Below the pieces are notes generated by a model that saw only the letters and a list, made by a program, of their open reading frames with translations, was not told the origin of the DNA and did not search any database. DNA of 64,000 bases from Bryopsis sp. KO-2023 (lineage: Eukaryota > Chlorophyta > Ulvophyceae > Bryopsidales > Bryopsidaceae). Location: the NCBI GenBank assembly GCA_030272585.1, contig BSYQ01000005.1, forward strand, positions 5,177,501 to 5,241,500, in the 5' to 3' direction. Positions 1 to 14,962 of this stretch are shown piece by piece. Position numbers and translations under genes: made by a program. Every line of letters starts with the position of its first letter. Position 1 is the first letter of the stretch.

Positions 1-29
1 TGGAAAAAAAAAAATGGTGAGACACCCAC

Positions 30-1533
30 GTTGAGGATGAGGAAGGCCAGAATCGGCGAAAAGTCGATGTTGGCCACAGGAGGAATCAAACCCCGAAACA
101 GGTTCAAGTAAGGATCGCACAACGTGCTGCAAAAAAAAAATGAAAAAACAGGGGCACAAATTTATCAAAACACTGAGAAAAGCATGCCAGATGGAGATCG
201 AGGATTTTTCTTGACTCATTCTTCTGTTGATTGTTGATTCGGAACGAATTCAAATTTTGAATTTTAACCGTGCAATGCCAGTCAGATGGAAAAAAAAAAG
301 TTCCGAAGCAGCGATCATTCCATCAATGAAAGAAATACTTCACAGTTCCGATGCTTCATCTGGAGGTCAAAGATAACTTTTGGGCGTAGCCCTGTTGTTT
401 TGGATTTCATCTCTCAAGTTTTCGCTCGAAGTTGGGGGATACATCAAACACAGAATCATTTGGTAGGGAAAGGTTTAAAAAGATTAAAAAATTCATGGGA
501 TTTCCACCTGAGGGGCGTGACGACCGCTTGTGGAGCTTGCGGGAACCAGGTCAAGATGAGGCGACCGATCAAGCACAAGTTGTACAGATTCCTGACCAGG
601 AAAAAAAACATTACTACATTCGACACAATTTTGCAGGAAGGATGAGAGAAAGACCCTAATTTCAGCATGGTTCTCTGTTCCAAGTGTAACGTGTCAACAT
701 TGGAAAAAGCGTGTTGTTTTAATTCTGCTTGCCTAACCCCCCCCCCCCCCCCTCCAATAGATAAAAGTGGGATTCAAATTCTACCATTCGATCACGAAAA
801 ACCACCACACTGAGGTTTTGTGTGGGTGGATGTCCGTTATTTTCTTTTGCTTTTTTTTAGAAGTGTGTTTCTACTAGCCTCTCTTTTATCAAGGCAATTT
901 CTGAATGTCGATGTCACACTTCGTTATGGTTTTTTTTTCGGAGGTTCTTGCCCACTCACAGGAAATTGTTCAGCGAATTGGTGATGACCAGCTCGGCAGC
1001 GCTGTCTCCAGGAATGACAGCTGCGAATCTGCTGGTGCTCGCGAAAGCGCGCCGGAAGCCGCCGGGGAGCGCGACCACTTCCAAAACCGGATCCCTGCAC
1101 AGGACCAAAAAAACAGGGTTCCACAAAAATGCGACACGATCACAGCGCTTCCAACAACGGCACGAAATCTGATCGATCCAAGCAACTCGTCCTTTGCCCT
1201 CGTTCCTTGTAGAGAGTTCGACTAGTGGTTCTCAACATTCTTTCTCAACTCGTTTGCCGATTTCAGGATAGTAGCGCCAACCCAACGCGCACTCTGTGCG
1301 TGACATAGGAGCACTACAGTTGCGCGTGAAAGATGGGGTGACGACCACGTTTGGATGCCGATCCAGAGTGTTTTTCCGACGTGAAACCCTGATCTCCGCA
1401 CACACCTTTGTTTGAGGAAGTCGACCACCCAAGTTCGGAGCTCTCCCAAACCGCGTTTGAACTCATCCCCCACTTCCTTAAGGTTGATCTTCAGGGGAAG
1501 GTTCAGGAGACCGCCTGGTTTCTTCTCGATCAT
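30..1533 (-). CDS. YLMG: YLMG/YggT-family plastid membrane protein (3' end outside window)
   Basis: Exons on the minus strand at 1533-1406, 1094-960, 591-508 and 126 to about 30 splice in consistent phase with GT-AG borders. The joined protein carries the YggT signature: an asymmetric first helix (NLYNLCLIGRLILTWFPQAP), then VVTPLS, then CDPYLNLFRGLIPP followed by the second helix (IDFSPILAFLILN). Plant YLMG proteins have the same two blocks and act in thylakoids or plastid envelopes, affecting nucleoid distribution and cytochrome b6 maturation. The N-terminal part (MIEKKPGG...) is not a typical transit peptide, and the frame stays open a little upstream, so the true start may lie in another exon. 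The last exon ends at a donor near 20-30 or continues past the window edge. The family is clear; start and end are not. Confidence 0.85.
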
Positions 1534-2687
1534 GGTTGCGGAGCGCGGCCAAACGAAAGACGGTGGTCGAGGGGTGAAAAGGATGCCGATTTCAACCGGG
1601 GTGCATTCCTTTTGTCAATTCCCCCTTTGATGCATTCACTCAGTTTAATTTGATGGCAGATTTGATGGAATTCGAGTTTGGGCTGATTTGTCCTGCAGCA
1701 CTTTCAGCTGTTGCAGGAAAATCACAGTGGAGACGAAAAGGAATCTTAGGAATCTTACTCTTTTTGCGAAGATGCCTTCACTGAGTGCGGAGTAAATCGT
1801 ACACAGGGGTTTGGGATATAGCACACTGAGATGATTACACAGAAAACATTGTCCCTTTATACTCCACAGGATCGTACTGTCAAACTCCTGCAACTGAACA
1901 ACCAACTCTAACCATGCTGATCAGTACAATCCAACCGACTCTAACTGCATACCCGACTGGCTCAAACCCATCGTACACACATACAGGTCTCGGCAGTACA
2001 CACATCCCATCATGGCTGCTATATGATTGTCCCATAGAAACTGACAAAGCCTACCAGAAACATCCAAACATAGATCAAGGAAAAACCCATCCTATGAATC
2101 CAATTCTGCCATCTATTCTGACACTCTTGAGAAGGCGGCTGGGGCTGTACTCCTAGGGCCTGTTTGAAGTCTCAATCAATGAGCTGTTCATGTGCACCAT
2201 TATCCTTGTCTCCATCGAAAAGGTGGCTACGAAACGCCGACGTTTTCCCCCAAAGCGTCAACGTAACGCGCGCACTGCCCCCGCTCGGCAAACTCGAGTA
2301 TCAAGACTGCTGAGGTGCTCCAGCAGGTGGCGATGCGGCGACCTCCACCAAACACAACACACACACGCAAACTTTCGACCGTTATCCTTACGCCGAGAGG
2401 GGCTTAGAAAGCGCGCCACGTCCATCCCGCCAGATCTGACCGAGAGAGTAGCTCTGGCAAAACAGAAGTGAACATATTTTCTACACCCCTCTTTCATAAA
2501 AAGATTTCTGTTGCTGTGGACGGACATCGTCCCTTCACACCTGGACCAGTATCTTTGGATGATTTGATGGATTCTGCCATTCCCCAAACGTCCCGCTCAT
2601 GTAATCACTGCTCGTGTGTGCTGAACCCCACGTTGAGCGCGTCGGGCGCCGTTCGAAAGAAAGACACAGCGAGACGGGTGGTGCGAG
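1534..2687. other. Intergenic region between divergent YLMG and F-box genes
   Basis: No coding signal is convincing in this 1.15-kb stretch. Short open frames (for example 1914-2156 and 2258-2587) lack family resemblance and splice support. It must contain the promoters of both flanking genes, which point away from each other, but I see no clear TATA box or other named element. Confidence 0.5.
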
Positions 2688-4893
2688 ATGTCAGGGACGT
2701 TCGATGCTTTGCCGGATGCTTGCGTGCATGAGATTTTAAAAAAGTCTGACGAGGCCACGATTCTACGTTTTCAAGCGACTTGCAAACGATATCTGAGTTT
2801 GGGAAGGGCGGCGTCCCTGTGGAGACAGAAACTAGAGCAGCTATGTGGTTTCAAGTTACCCCAGGCCTTATCCAACGACTCGGCCGCTTTGGCGCGAGTG
2901 GTCAGGTATGTTGGCCTATCTTTGCGTTCTGACAGGGGTCGCAGGGTTTGCCTTCGTCTTTTTTTTTTTTTTTGGGGGGGGGTTCAGAGGGGTTTTGGGT
3001 TTGTTGCTCTGTCGGGCGATGGGATGTGGAAATCTGGAATATGAGGGACGTTCACGAAGAGGTTCGCAAAGAATACCCAGGATATGTTTTGTTTCGGAAT
3101 CTGTCCTAGGCAATTTGCGAGACGATCTTTCAGAAAACGCATGGTAGATAAGAATGTCGCGTTTCGTCGTTCTCCTGGTGTATGAAAAATCGCATCCTGA
3201 TGGCGAAATCGACACACCCTCTCGGACATCTCCACATTCTTGTCTGGGTGTTTTTCCCACTGCCTGGCTTGATTAATTCATTGATCAATTCTGGGCAACA
3301 TAGCAAGACTCTGAAGGAATGATTGATGGCTGTAGGGCTGTGCTTGAATGCTCCGATGACCCCATATCATTCTCCGGAGTTTCCACCGATGGTGGGATGT
3401 ATTCAGAACGCTATTGGTTGGACAATGTGTTTCGGGAGGGGCGTTTCGGCTATTGCACCGGAGAGGATGCCGATCATGGGGTGTTCTGCATAGCCGCCCA
3501 TGAAACGGAGCGAACCAGTCCAGGCAATCGCCATGGTTATGTGAGCACCGTTCAGGGGGGGCGTTCGATCACCTGTAACGACTTTGTGGTGGAGGCTCTA
3601 GGCAGGAGGGACAACGAAAAGGAGTTGGTGGTGGTCCGGAGGATATTAGTCAACCGATCTGGGCAATATTCCTGTCCTGTTGCATCGGGGGGGGTTTCAC
3701 TCGGGCATGTGAATTGGAGGTCCCTGATGGAAGAGCAAGCATCACCAATCAACATTGCCGTCCGATTACACCAGGAGGTGGGGTGTGTGGAGGAGAATAA
3801 ACTGGGAGCCCTTGATTCCATGGAATCCGTGCTCAAAGCATGTCAAAATGGGGAGCTCCAGCCTGAGGTGGTGTCTTGGGGCGGCAATGGGGAGTGGATT
3901 CAGTTTTGTGGGGGAGACGATGTTTCGCGGCCAGTGATCTGGTTTCATTTTTTCAATGACGAGGAGTACGAGAGGAGAAAGACTGATGGGGAAAGGGAAC
4001 GAAGGTGGCGGCTCACAGGTGGGGAAATAGTGCTCGCATGGCTGTGAGATTTTGATTTTTAGTTTTATTTTTATTTTTAGTTTAGTTTATTTATTTAATT
4101 TATTAATTTTATTTTTTGTTTGTTTGTTTGAAGACACTTTGGGCTTAGAAATGTACATCGTGACACTGTGAAAAATATGGAGTTGAAGTTCAGGAAACTG
4201 TACATGGTTTGGAACGGATGACATCCAATTCACCTGTACATGATCAAACTTTAAAAGCCCAAAATACATGATACATGATACATGATTATTTTTACAAAAT
4301 TTAGCAGACTTAGCTTCTGTAGAAGCTCCTTCACTCAACGGATAAGTGGTTTTTTAATTAAAAAAAAAATTGTAGAGGATTCTTGAAAATTGATCCACAA
4401 CTCGAAAATCTATTTTAATTTGAGAAATTTCAAGCTTCTGCCCTTCCGTCGGTAGGTGATATCGTTGGGGCACTGCTAACTGGAAGTGATGCTTCAGTTT
4501 TTGATGCATGGACTTTCATCAGCTTATGTATACATCCCCCCCCCTTTTTCTCCCCCCTCTATTTTCTTATTTAAGGGCGTTTGACACTTATATCTCCTAT
4601 TAGGTGACTTCCAGAAGCTGGGAGCTGTGTGCCAGACTGTGGAGCTCGAACTGCAAAATCAAAGCAAGAAACGATCGCTGTTCACCGACTCCAGGAACCA
4701 GTTGGACATGGTGCTGACTCGGCCGGCAGTTGGATCGGTAGCTTTCATCAACTTGAACACTCACGAGCAGATCGACGAAACGGCACGGGGGGAGGGGTTC
4801 TTTTCAGCAAGCACCAACATCGACATTCAAAAACTGAAACTGGCTGGAAGCGTGGTCGACCTCATGAAATTTTGCTCCCAGCAAGCAGATTGA
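2688..4893 (+). CDS. F-box protein, probable SCF substrate adaptor
   Basis: Four exons are proposed: 2688-2905, 3336-4018, 4456-4527 and 4604-4893, all in phase, giving 420 residues. The N-terminus is an F-box (LPDACVHEILKKSDEATILR, then FQATCKRY and the LW pair), the module that binds SKP1 in SCF ubiquitin ligases. The rest (starting AVLECSDDPISFSG) has no repeat class I recognise; it may be the substrate-binding part. If intron 2 is not spliced, translation stops at TGA 4045-4047 and the protein lacks about the last 120 residues, so two isoforms are possible. Intron 1 (2906-3335) has a T15G9 run. The F-box is secure; the last two exons rest on phase and splice consensus. Confidence 0.75.
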
Positions 4894-5467
4894 TCATTTC
4901 ATTTTTTTATATAGATATTTTTTTTATTCTTTTGGGCAGGGGGGGGAGGGGAAGAGCAAGGGGGGGGGGGGGGGATTAGTTTAGTTTTTCTGAAACGTTT
5001 TGTGGGCAAACTCGGAAGTTTGTGGTATTTTCTCAGTGCCATATATATTGCATCTTGGTGAAGAGAATTTGAATGTGCGGGCTGATGTGGGGGAGTTTTG
5101 ATCCTTAACATTTGATTTTGTGTCCGTTCTAGCACCTTCAGCTGAAAACCCCCTATTTCTACAATCGACAAGCAACCAAGTTTTAGGAGGGGGGCGATAC
5201 GAAGCCTATCAGTCAAGCGTAACTCTACGGTTTTTAGGTCTGCTATTTTTGTGGTGTGGGGAAGCTGGGGCTAGATATATTGGTGACTTCGTTACTGCAA
5301 CCTTGAGGGGCTTATGTATTGTTATGTAAAAGCATTTGATTTGAGAACCAGCTGATGGCTTGGGGGTGTCCTCTTAGTTCCACCCTCCTTTTTGAGTTTG
5401 CGAAACAAGGGGTCAGAAATTCAGAAAGCAGACGAAACGATGTGAAAACATTTGGTTAAAAAAGCCG
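4894..5467. other. Region between convergent F-box and SDR genes
   Basis: This is the 3' flank of two convergent genes. A T-rich stretch runs into G-runs at about 4911-4976. No additional gene is supported. Confidence 0.5.
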
Positions 5468-6758
5468 TCAATGGATATTATCATAACCCACGAGTCTCGT
5501 CAAAAACATCAGTGGCAAATAAACAAACCTTGTGTCCCAACCAATGTAGTAGAATGCTTTTGGGAATTTGGATGAGAGTGCATGATCTAAGTGAGGCAAA
5601 ATCTGAGAGGAGGGTCCGCTCAAGGCTTCCGCCATTGCGTTCAGTTTTTTGTTTTGCTCCACCAAGGCCGAGCTGTACCTCTCCTTGACATCCTGCGAAA
5701 AACAAGCACCCAGTCAGTCAGGAAAAATCCAGGAAGGAAATTCGTGTGTGGAGTACCCCAGACGATCTGACCGCTGAGATGCTCACTTCGGACGCGTTTT
5801 TGTAGTTCTTCTGTAACTCCGACGAGTTGCTCATGACCATCTCCGTTCGCATAAATCCAGGAAGGAGCTGGGCCACCTTGACCCCGAATGGAAACATCTC
5901 TTTCCTCAAAGCATCGCTGAATGCGTTCGCCGCAGCCTTCGACGCGCTGTAGTCAGCCATACCCGGCGTGGCTTGAAAGGCGGCTGGACTGATCATGTTC
6001 ACAACCCGTCCCTTGGACTCCACGAGCATCGGCAGAAATTCCTTGCACACACGCACGACCCCCATGTAATTGACGTCCATCGTTTTCTTGAGGGTGGCGA
6101 CGGGCATGAACTCAACGTAGCAATTTCCAGCGACCCCGGCGTTGTTCACGATCGCGTTCAGCCTTTCATCGCTCGCCAAGTTGCTCAACACAAATTTTCG
6201 TGCATTGGTTACGCTGGCTGCGACCGTGACGTCCATGACGAACGGGAGGACTCGATCGCTGTTCGCCTCTTTGCTCAGCTCCGAGCATCCTCGTTCCGTC
6301 AAGCAGCCAGCAAAAATCTGAAAAACACGCAGTGGGCTGGATTGATCCGCTTGGGCAACACCAGAACTGTGACGATTCCTGCGACGACTTTCATCTCTGA
6401 ATGTTCAGATCTAACCTGGGGAGCATTCTACAGAGAATTGTGTAGAAAATTCACCCATGTGCCCCCCCTCCATGAAAAAAGTGATATCCTCCACACAGCA
6501 ATTTCATGTTGCAGTGTTGATTGATTGGCCCCCCCATTGGACTGTTGAAACCTTCAGCAAAAGAGAGCCTTTGCTCACCTTCATCCCTTTTTCTGCCAGA
6601 TGCATGCACATTTGCTTTCCCAACCCTCTATCGCATCCAGTGACCAGCACGACGTGGCCCTTCACTGAATTCAGGAACACATGGGAGGCGATCGTTGCAA
6701 GCGCGTGAAAACAAAAGCAGCCGACCGCGAGGGCCCCCACAAGCGACAAGATCTCCAT
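5468..6758 (-). CDS. Membrane-anchored short-chain dehydrogenase, SDR9C (retinol/hydroxysteroid dehydrogenase)-like
   Basis: Three exons (6758-6579, 6317-5787, 5692-5468) join in phase 0 to give 311 residues, close to the usual 315-320 of this family. The N-terminus has a hydrophobic anchor (MEILSLVGALAVGCFCFHAL). The Rossmann NAD(P)-binding motif VTGCDRGLGKQ, the LTERG segment, the VNNAG motif, the ISPAAF serine region and the active-site YSASK follow in canonical order. In animals such enzymes oxidise or reduce retinoids and steroids at the ER membrane; the substrate in an alga is unknown. An in-frame upstream codon at 6863 would add a tail that hides the anchor, so the start at 6758 is preferred. 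Fold and enzyme class are secure; substrate is not. Confidence 0.88.
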
Positions 6759-7388
6759 CTGGGGGAACGAAGAAACAGCGATGGCTGCCCAATGGCCCTG
6801 TAGAAAACGAAGGTCCGTCTGTAAAACGACGCTGTTGTTGGTGGTGTGGAAATCAACTCTCAAAAGGAGGAAACATTCGATTTTATCCGCGCATTTTCTA
6901 ATTACGAGACAAAATTTAAGGAACGACGGCGCATTCTTTTGATACTTTACGCTTCTGTTTTTTCAGTGGTATGCTTTGTCTTTGTGGGGGTGGCAGACTT
7001 CTTTTGCTGAGGGTTGCGATCACGTGATTGGTTGAGGGGCAGCATATCATATATGTGACACCAAAATTCTTAAAAAAGAGACCTCCACCACCCCACGATT
7101 AAAACAACTGAACAAGTACAGATTACAACTTAAGTTTGCAACTTGAAGAGCACAGTCTAACCCAGCCCCCAAACCTCCAGCAACATCCCCATATTCCCAC
7201 ACACACCCCCAAACCAAAATATATATATACTCTTCCATGTATAAAACCATCCTGCTGATCCCTACTATCCTTCCGTGGGATCAGTGTAAAATCCCGAAAA
7301 TCAAGTCCTAATCTCCCTCGGGTAGAACAATACGTTTTGCAATGATGCCGATTCACCAGCACCTCCACGGAAAAAACTGCAATCATTA
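6759..7388. other. Intergenic region upstream of the SDR gene
   Basis: AT-rich sequence between two minus-strand genes. It should hold the SDR promoter and the 3' end of the metallophosphoesterase transcript. No gene is seen. Confidence 0.45.
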
Positions 7389-9211
7389 TCAACTACAGCG
7401 AGTCCATTTTTCCACGTTCGTGTCAAATACCATTGGAAATGGGACTCCCTCATTTTGGGTTTTTGAGACTGCAAATCGGAACAAACGTTGCTCCTCCTCT
7501 ACCACGCATTCCCCTTCCTCCACTCTGACCCAAATATCTCTGGCCGATTCGACGCAGCCATCGGCCAGGTCCACGCAGCAGAAATGACGCCTGGATGAAC
7601 CCCGTTTTTTCAAAGACCCCACCACTCTGGGGACGACGGCTGCATTGAGAAACAGGGTGTTGGCTGCTTGATCGAACACCACCCTCCTCCGACATCCTCC
7701 CCCTTTATCGTTCAAACCAACAGTGGAGGTCAGGTTGGATTACACCCTCGCCCCCCCCCCCCCCCAAAAAAAAAAAGAAAAAAAAAGAAAGAAACAGAGG
7801 ACCAGAGAAGCACCCCCACCGTTCATTTCTGCATGCATGTGACCAAAAGCAACCAATGCTGGAGATCGGCCATCCTTCTTCAGCTTTTCCAGCGCCTCTG
7901 CCATATCCTCATCTCCCCAATCCAAATCATCTCCATGTTTCGGCTTGCCGAAATCCACTCCACAAATATCTTCCCGCTCGGAGCCCAATCCTTTCGGGCC
8001 GCAATGTCCGATCATGACGATTGCATTCTCTTTCGGGCACCCCATGGCCAGATCATGAATTTTTTCGATGTACTCCTCCAAAGAAGCCAAGCCGTACAAT
8101 CGAGAATACAGTCTCCATTGGTTTTTGTATCTTGGGCCACCCTGGATGAATGGCCAAACAAGGATCATGGTCAATGGTTTAATTGGGGGTGGAGTGGCGG
8201 ACTACATGTATGTATATAGGTAAAGATATATATATATATATTGGATGTTGAGGAGTGCTTGGCTTACCCAACTGAAAGGCCTGGCTCCAACGACAGTCAC
8301 AGCTTTCGATGGAATCTCTTTCGTGGAAAACCCTATGTGGTCATCCCCCAATAAATCCAACTGATCATTGACTGGATCTTGGTCAGCGGGGTCTCGATAC
8401 ATAGCCTCAGGACCAACTCGATGAGCTGGCAAGGTCGTGAAGCTGGGGGCAAAAATAACCCGAAAGGCAACTTAACATATTGGCAGCTTCCCCCGGATTC
8501 TGCTGTGATTTGCTATCTTTATGGGAAAAAGAGAACCCACCAAAAGGCAACTCAACATATGGGCAACTTCCCTCCGATTCTGCAGTGATTTGTTATCTTG
8601 AGTAAAGTCTGTACATTACTAAAACCTTCGAGGTGTGGGGAACACCAAATCATTTGGTATTTGAAAGGACGTAGGATATTGAATCGTGGCGAGGGCAGCC
8701 ATGGCGACCTTACCAAAAAAGGCAAAAAATCAATCCAACCTACAATGAATCGTGGTTGCCCAAAAGAACCGCTTTCGGGAAGTCTCCTTCAGCGATCCTT
8801 CTCACAAGCTTCACGTTTTCGTTCCCGATGTCGCCGACAAAAATCGTGAGGTCGGGAGCGATCGCAGAAACCGCTGCGACGTCCTCCTCATCCCAAGCAT
8901 TGTGAACATCGCCCACAATCAATAACCTAGTGGTGTTTTCTGGAGCGCAGAAACAGATGCTAACCCGGTTTAGTCAACCAATGAGGGTGGTGGATGGAAT
9001 GAACGCGCGTGTGTCGAGGAAAAGATATGCAGGCGGAGCCAGCGTGAAGTCAAGATGGAGTTGAGTCCCGACCTTTTCTCGCGTCCATTGTGGCGGCTGC
9101 AGGGTGTTGAGTCGTGATCCTCGACTTTCCACCTGTCCAGGCTGGAGTAAAGGTGGTGTTTGCTGTAGCAAACACTCGGGGGAATCGGATGGGAAGTTGG
9201 CGAGCAGCCAT
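7389..9211 (-). CDS. TIGR04168-type calcineurin-like metallophosphoesterase, probably plastid
   Basis: Exons at 8926-8744, 8442-8268, 8141-7820 and 7702-7389 join in phase. All metallophosphatase motifs are present in order: VGDVHNAWDEED, FVGDIGNEN, LLGNHDS, IGHCGPKG and FGHMHAE. The spacing, the QLDLLGDDHIG and GARPFSW blocks and the terminal LFLNAAVVPRV block match the TIGR04168 family, found in cyanobacteria and in plants and algae as a plastid-type protein of unknown substrate. Exon 1 is tentative: an arginine-rich start at 9211 (MAARQLPIRFPRVF) resembles a transit peptide, but the only phase-compatible donor near 9125 is weak. With it the protein is 359 residues. The last intron holds a C15A11 run at 7751-7776, i.e. 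T-then-G on the sense strand. Confidence 0.85.
8461..8600. repeat. Tandem duplication inside metallophosphoesterase intron (period 80 bp)
   Basis: A block of about 56 bp beginning AAAGGCAACTTAACATAT and ending in GTGATTTGCTATCTT recurs 80 bp downstream with a handful of changes. Both copies lie in the intron between the second and third exons. Function, if any, is unknown. Confidence 0.8.
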
Positions 9212-9607
9212 CAAGAATATGATCGCCAACCCCCAGTCAGATCGGGGGAAATCGGGAAGGAAATCAGGAACGAACAACAGCCAGAGAATTCTTGGTGAAA
9301 TGCGAATCGTTCTGCTGGCTTCGGTGCTGTGGTTCTGTTTGATCTGCTGACTCAAATGACAAGACTTGTGCAGCATGACAGCAACAATGGGGAAATCCAT
9401 GTGAAGTCCAAATTCCCCCTGATCCTTCGCTTTTACTAGATTTCTCAAGCCTTGTACTGTCTGCGAATAACAGTGGATTCGCATGACCATCGAAAGCTTA
9501 GCCAAACACGCAATTCGTGAGAATCAAATATTAAATCGAAAGCAATCGGCATCCCATAACACACCCAGGCCTCCAAACAATCTCTCTCCTATTTCCTCCC
9601 CGACATG
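9212..9607. other. Intergenic region between metallophosphoesterase and DDX10
   Basis: Short spacer between the 5' end of the metallophosphoesterase and the 3' end of the helicase, both on the minus strand. Overlapping small open frames are not supported by splicing or resemblance. Confidence 0.4.
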
Positions 9608-13746
<4,139 letters not shown>

Positions 13747-14021
13747 CTTTCTTGCGAACGGCAGCTCCAGAACGCATTGCTCGCCTCCAGTGCGTATTTA
13801 TAGGTGGCGGCTGCCGTACGGGTTTCTGTTCAGTGTCGTACGTTTGCCCGATCAATCTGTCGACCCAGCCTTCCGTTCCGTTTCATTCGACCGATTTCCG
13901 TGAACACGCGTGGGAAAGCAAGCGTTCTGTTAGAAATTTCCACCTCACCGCAGATCGTGTCTTTTGTTTTTCGACAGGGCAATAACTCGACGCTGTTGTG
14001 GGAGGAGAACCCGGGTCGAAG
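13747..14021. promoter_or_regulatory. Probable bidirectional promoter, DDX10/PHF5A
   Basis: Only 275 bp separate the divergent start codons of DDX10 (minus) and PHF5A (plus), so the two must share or abut promoters. The region includes a 5' leader on each side; no specific factor site was identified. Both genes serve RNA maturation, which would suit co-expression. This is inference from layout. Confidence 0.5.
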
Positions 14022-14962
14022 ATGGCAAAACATCATCCCGATCTGATTATGTGTATGAAGCAACCGGGAATAGGTGAGGCTCGACGTTCTATCGAACGGG
14101 AGTTTTGTTAATCCATTTTTGCTTTTTTTTTCTGCATAGGATATTCACTTATGTCGTGCATGTTCATTGGTTTAAGAAAAAAAAAGCAGAGTTAATTTGA
14201 ATGGACAGTTGGTCCGGCAATTGAAAGGAAACAGTGGTGCTACCTGACTGATCTTTTTGTTTTCACTTATGGTTTGGCTGTAAGAATAGAAACCAGAATT
14301 TTTATTTTATTTTTATTTACTTTTTTACTTTTTTTTATTTTTGGGGAGGGAGCAAGAAGCAAATTCTTGTCACAGAAACTTTCTCCATAAGCATATTCCT
14401 ATTCAATTTGACTTCGTGTTTGAGCAAAACATGCAGAAAGCATGATTCCAAAATCTCTCACTTCTTGTTTCTTCCCCAAGTAAGATGGTTTCGCTGATCT
14501 GATGGGGGTTTTTTGCTGCAGCAATCGGTCGGCTTTGCGAAAAATGTGACGGCAAATGTCCGATATGCGATTCTTACGTACGGCCATGCACACTGGTCAG
14601 GATTTGCGACGAATGCAATTACGGCTCATATGAGGGCCGATGCGTGATCTGTGGAGGAATAGGGGTGTCGGATGCTTACTATTGCAAAGAATGTACCATG
14701 CAGGAAAAAGATGTGAGTCATGCAGCCATTCCCCATCCTTCAATTACACACGAAAGAATCAACCTGTTTTGGATGTGGTTTAGAATTACTGTTGCTTGGG
14801 AGGAAAACAGCAGTTTGAATGTTTTTTTTGACGTAATTTTTGTGTCCTTTGTTGTTGTTTTTTTGGCCGCAGAGAGATGGCTGCCCGAAGATCATTAATC
14901 TGGGTTCCGCGAAAACCGACTTGTTCTACGAAAGGAAAAAATATGGATTCAAGAAGCGATAG
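14022..14962 (+). CDS. PHF5A: PHF5A/Rds3, SF3b splicing factor subunit
   Basis: Three exons (14022-14073, 14522-14712, 14873-14962) encode 110 residues, the exact length of the family. The protein opens [11 protein letters not shown] and carries the conserved zinc-binding cysteines ([34 protein letters not shown]) and the terminal block [17 protein letters not shown]5A is a knotted three-zinc protein in the SF3b complex of U2 snRNP and helps recognise the branch point. An M at residue 12 (CMKQPGI), where a basic residue is common, is a mild oddity. The identification is essentially certain. Confidence 0.98.

Noticed and set aside
1914..2156. Short plus-strand frame in the first intergenic region
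   Set aside because: Low information content, no homology, no splice or start context.
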